Source: an uncultured Clostridia bacterium (GTDB lineage Bacteria > Bacillota > Clostridia > TANB77 > CAG-508). Taken from it: a stretch of DNA of 64,000 nucleotides. The notes under the pieces were generated by a model, which made no database searches, was not told the origin of the DNA, and worked only from the letters and a program-made list of their open reading frames with translations. The number at the start of each line of letters is the position of its first letter. Positions within the stretch are counted from its first letter, which is position 1. This document shows positions 62,860 through 64,000 of the stretch, one piece after another. The translations under genes were made by a program, and so were the position numbers. The stretch is taken from NCBI GenBank assembly GCA_944386415.1, contig CALXAY010000001.1, positions 30,655-94,654 on the forward strand, written 5' to 3'.

Positions 62860-63822
62860 TTAGAATATTAACTCATGTAATTCTTTTAAATTTTTGTCTT
62901 CAATAATATTTTTAAAAACAATGGAAATTTTAGTTTCCGAAATTTCAAAATTAAGCAATTCCAAATCTTTTTTTCTTATAAAATCAATAATATTTTTTAT
63001 TAAATCAAAGTTCCTTATAATACCATTTCCTATTATGGAAATTCTTGATACTTCTTTTTTTATAATACTTTTTACTTTGTCTTCCTCAATTTTATCAGAT
63101 ATAATAGTTCCTTTTTCTTCATTAAAAGTTGATTTTGTTATAATAGGTATTTTAAACTTTTCTCCTATCTCAACACATCTATTATGAAGAACTTTTGCAC
63201 CTTCACTTGATAATTGCATCATTTCTTCATAAGAGAGATTTTTTATTTTTTGAGCATTTTCTATCTTATTAGGATCTGTTGTATATACACCATCTACATC
63301 TGAGAAAATATAACAATTTTTAGCATGTAAAGCTGCTGCAATTGCTACTGCTGTTGTGTCTGAACCTCCTCTACCTAAAGTTGTAATATCTAAATTTTCG
63401 TCTATTCCCTGAAAACCTGTTACTATTACTATTTTTTCTTTATCTAATTCCTTTAATATTCTTGATGTATCTATTTTTATTATACTAGCATTTTGATTAT
63501 TGTTATTAGTAAATATTCCAGCTTGCCATCCTGTTAATGATACTGAAGGATAACCCATATAATTTAGAAGAATACTTAGTTTTGCTGTAGACATTTGCTC
63601 CCCACAACTAACTAAAGCATCTAATTCCCTACTTGGTATATCATTAGACAGTTCTTTTGCTTCAGTTATTAATTTATCTGTTGTTTTTCCCTGAGCAGAA
63701 AGGACAACAACAACTCTATTTCCTTTGTCATATATTTTTGTAATTCTTTTTGCAACTAATTCTAATTTTTTATTATCAGCAATAGAACTGCCTCCAAATT
63801 TTAAGACCATTATTGTGTCCAT
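62860..63822 (-). CDS. lysC: Aspartate kinase, short form (320 aa)
   Basis: The kinase domain is complete: KFGGSS at residues 8-13, SCGEQMSTAKLS, VTGFQG, TTLGRGGSDTTAVAIAAAL, YIFSDVDGVYTTDP and EGAKVLHNRCVE. It phosphorylates aspartate at the start of lysine, threonine and methionine synthesis. The usual enzyme has about 400 aa with two ACT domains; here only about 65 residues follow the kinase region, enough for roughly one ACT-like unit (VSRISIIGNGIIRNFDLIKN). Feedback control may differ. Confidence 0.85.
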   Translation of the reverse strand: MDTIMVLKFGGSSIADNKKLELVAKRITKIYDKGNRVVVVLSAQGKTTDKLITEAKELSNDIPSRELDALVSCGEQMSTAKLSILLNYMGYPSVSLTGWQAGIFTNNNNQNASIIKIDTSRILKELDKEKIVIVTGFQGIDENLDITTLGRGGSDTTAVAIAAALHAKNCYIFSDVDGVYTTDPNKIENAQKIKNLSYEEMMQLSSEGAKVLHNRCVEIGEKFKIPIITKSTFNEEKGTIISDKIEEDKVKSIIKKEVSRISIIGNGIIRNFDLIKNIIDFIRKKDLELLNFEISETKISIVFKNIIEDKNLKELHELIF

Positions 63823-63930
63823 ATTTTTTGCTCCACCTCTTTTTATAATATAAAAACCATTTTAAATTTAAATCCGGCTTCGTTATATTATATGTAAAAT
63901 CAAAGAAAAAAGAGATAGAATATCTGAAGT

Positions 63931-64000
63931 TGTCAACAAAAAGTAGACACTAAAAAAGTTATCTATGAAAACCCTAATTGAATGCGATATTCAATTGGGG
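63931..64000. other. Possible IS-element end with hairpin at the window edge
   Basis: TGTCAACAAAAAGTAGACAC (63931) resembles the terminal repeats of some IS3-family elements. It is followed by a hairpin (CCCTAATTGAAT with ATTCAATTGGGG, one wobble) typical of sequence near such ends. The rest would lie beyond the window; no transposase is visible. Confidence 0.35.

Overview
The window is AT-rich Firmicute DNA from a spore-forming Clostridia-type bacterium. The only chromosomal part is the right end (59802-64000), which carries rho, a DivIC/FtsB-like gene, yabQ, yabP and an aspartate kinase, all on the minus strand. yabP and yabQ are restricted to endospore formers. Stop codons TAA, TAG and TGA are all used normally. 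Everything left of 59802 belongs to one temperate, short-tailed (podovirus-like) phage.

The main structural fact is a direct repeat. Bases 1-15750 recur at 44052-59801 with a constant offset of 44051, and every translated ORF in the two copies is identical. The copies diverge at exactly 15750/15751 versus 59801/59802. At 15750/15751 the phage right end joins the phage left end (an attP-like junction); at 59801/59802 the same right end joins the chromosome next to rho (attR). Bases 15751-59801 are therefore one complete phage genome of 44,051 bp, and 1-15750 is the right part of another copy. This is either a tandem double lysogen or an assembly that mixed a circular or concatemeric phage form with the integrated form.

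Phage layout from its left end: a terminator and an XRE regulator (15.8-16.0 kb); a replication and recombination block (16.2-21.4 kb: replisome organiser broken by a frameshift, helicase loader, Gp157-like protein, Rad52/Sak-like annealing protein, NinB-like and HNH-like proteins, DUF1064-like nuclease); a dense run of small accessory genes (21.4-29.1 kb), many with overlapping stop and start codons; a strong terminator and a 17-bp inverted repeat (29.2-29.5 kb); a zinc protease; a roughly 500-nt non-coding region that folds into an elaborate RNA followed by a tRNA-Trp-like element (30.1-30.63 kb); then the late genes: TerS, TerL, portal, zinc-finger protein, scaffold, coat, tail appendage, P22 gp4-like and gp10-like tail proteins, three internal (ejection) proteins including a 2137-residue polyvalent protein, the lysis cassette (GAF-like membrane protein, holin, M23 endolysin), a Kelch-like propeller, two minus-strand membrane genes that look like lysogenic-conversion genes, an HTH+AbrB-like regulator, a tyrosine integrase, and a small gene beside the att site.

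The most interesting elements are the structured RNA at 30.1-30.55 kb with two loop-to-downstream pairings and a tRNA-like closing domain; the multi-enzyme ejection protein, out of frame with its upstream partner; the attP/attR pair that fixes the exact genome unit; and several repeated regulatory modules in the accessory and late regions.
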